Shown here: piece after piece, positions 5,191 through 5,546 of the stretch
Position numbering within the stretch: the stretch's first letter is position 1
Layout: each line of letters starts with the position of its first letter
Source of the DNA: Nitriliruptoraceae bacterium
GTDB lineage: Bacteria > Actinomycetota > Nitriliruptoria > Nitriliruptorales > Nitriliruptoraceae
Direction of reading: 5' to 3'
Assembly: GCA_007116505.1 (NCBI GenBank)
Contig: SKII01000167.1
Span: 1-5,546 of the forward strand
DNA length: 5,546 nucleotides
The notes under the pieces: generated by a model
Databases searched by the model: none
What the model saw: the letters and a program-made list of their open reading frames with translations, nothing else
Told to the model about the DNA's origin: nothing
Position numbers and translations under genes: made by a program

Positions 5191-5546
5191 TCAGCCTACA
5201 GAGCGTGGCCTGCGCAGCCGGATCGGTCCGCGCGCACGCGACGGGTCGACGACCCTCCCGCCCTGCACGATCTCGAGCGTGCCGGCGGCTACCATGCGGC
5301 GTGCGGCGCGCCGGGCCGGCTCCATGAGCTCGCGCCAGCCGTCCGCGTCGACGTGGCGCGCCGCCTCCGACGGGCAGATCGTCGCGTCCGCCGCACGCGC
5401 CACCCTCGCATCGAGCAGCTCGGTGATGGCGGCCTCGAGCGCACCGTCGACGGCGCGAACACCGCGCCGGCGGCACGCGTCCGAGCACCAGCGCACCTCG
5501 GACCATGCGGCGGCGAGCGACCGGCGCCACGCGAACGCGCGTCCGC
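5191..5546 (-). CDS. DUF2256-DUF3253 fusion protein (N-terminus cut by window edge)
   Basis: 117 residues are visible and the 5' end lies beyond base 5546. The first visible part, GRAFAWRRSLAAAW followed by VRWCSDACRR (C20 and C24 in visible numbering), matches the second half of DUF2256, a short cysteine-rich domain thought to bind zinc. The expected first CxxC pair would lie just outside the window. The rest matches DUF3253, a small winged-helix-like domain: LEAAITELLDAR, then TICPSEAARHV (about 55-65), the DGWRELMEPARRAARRM region, and the closing GRVVDPSRARGPIRLRRP. A GTG at 5496 could start a shorter protein but would split DUF2256, so the gene is better read as continuing past the edge. 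Fusions of these two domains are known; their biochemical role is not established. The gene ends 39 bases before purS on the same strand, so they may be cotranscribed. Confidence 0.85.
   Translation of the reverse strand, partial: GRAFAWRRSLAAAWSEVRWCSDACRRRGVRAVDGALEAAITELLDARVARAADATICPSEAARHVDADGWRELMEPARRAARRMVAAGTLEIVQGGRVVDPSRARGPIRLRRPRSVG

Noticed and set aside
5114..5530. Minus-strand open frame of 138 codons overlapping purS and the DUF3253 gene
   Set aside because: It is a shifted frame of the DUF2256-DUF3253 gene with Arg-rich low-complexity sequence and no domain.

Overview
The window is very GC-rich, with nearly every third codon position G or C, GTG and TTG starts alongside ATG, and GGAGG-type ribosome binding sites. 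This fits a high-GC actinobacterium. The phylum-level guess rests on composition and on PurS/PurQ/PurL resemblance; I cannot place it lower, although a less-studied actinobacterial class is plausible.

Layout, left to right. (1) 1-2039, minus strand: purL, most of the gene, with its C-terminal end cut by the left edge. (2) 2040-2227: a divergent intergenic region. (3) 2228-2989, plus: a classical short-chain dehydrogenase/reductase (SDR). (4) 3090-3305, plus: a 71-residue two-helix membrane protein with a TTG start. (5) 3345-4028, minus: purQ. (6) 4105-4875, minus: a single-span membrane-anchored protein of unknown function with a decayed metalloprotease-like HExxH site. (7) 4882-5151, minus: purS. 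(8) 5191-5546, minus: a DUF2256-DUF3253 protein whose 5' end is cut by the right edge. No intergenic stretch exceeds about 190 bases.

PurS, PurQ and small-type PurL together form the formylglycinamide ribonucleotide amidotransferase of step 4 of de novo purine synthesis. PurQ releases ammonia from glutamine, PurL uses ATP to convert FGAR to FGAM, and PurS holds the complex together. The unusual points are an unrelated membrane protein between purS and purQ, and an opposite-strand SDR/membrane-protein pair between purQ and purL. purL therefore needs its own promoter in the 2040-2227 gap.

The intergenic regions carry short exact repeats: a 17-bp unit in three tandem copies before purQ, a 13-bp direct repeat before purS, a 15-bp direct repeat at the purQ 3' end, and a 15-bp perfect inverted repeat whose right arm contains the ribosome binding site of the small membrane gene. 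I found no CRISPR array, mobile element, RNA gene or recognisable defence system. Most of the window is ordinary housekeeping sequence. The points most worth a second look are the pseudo-protease between purS and purQ and the intergenic repeats.
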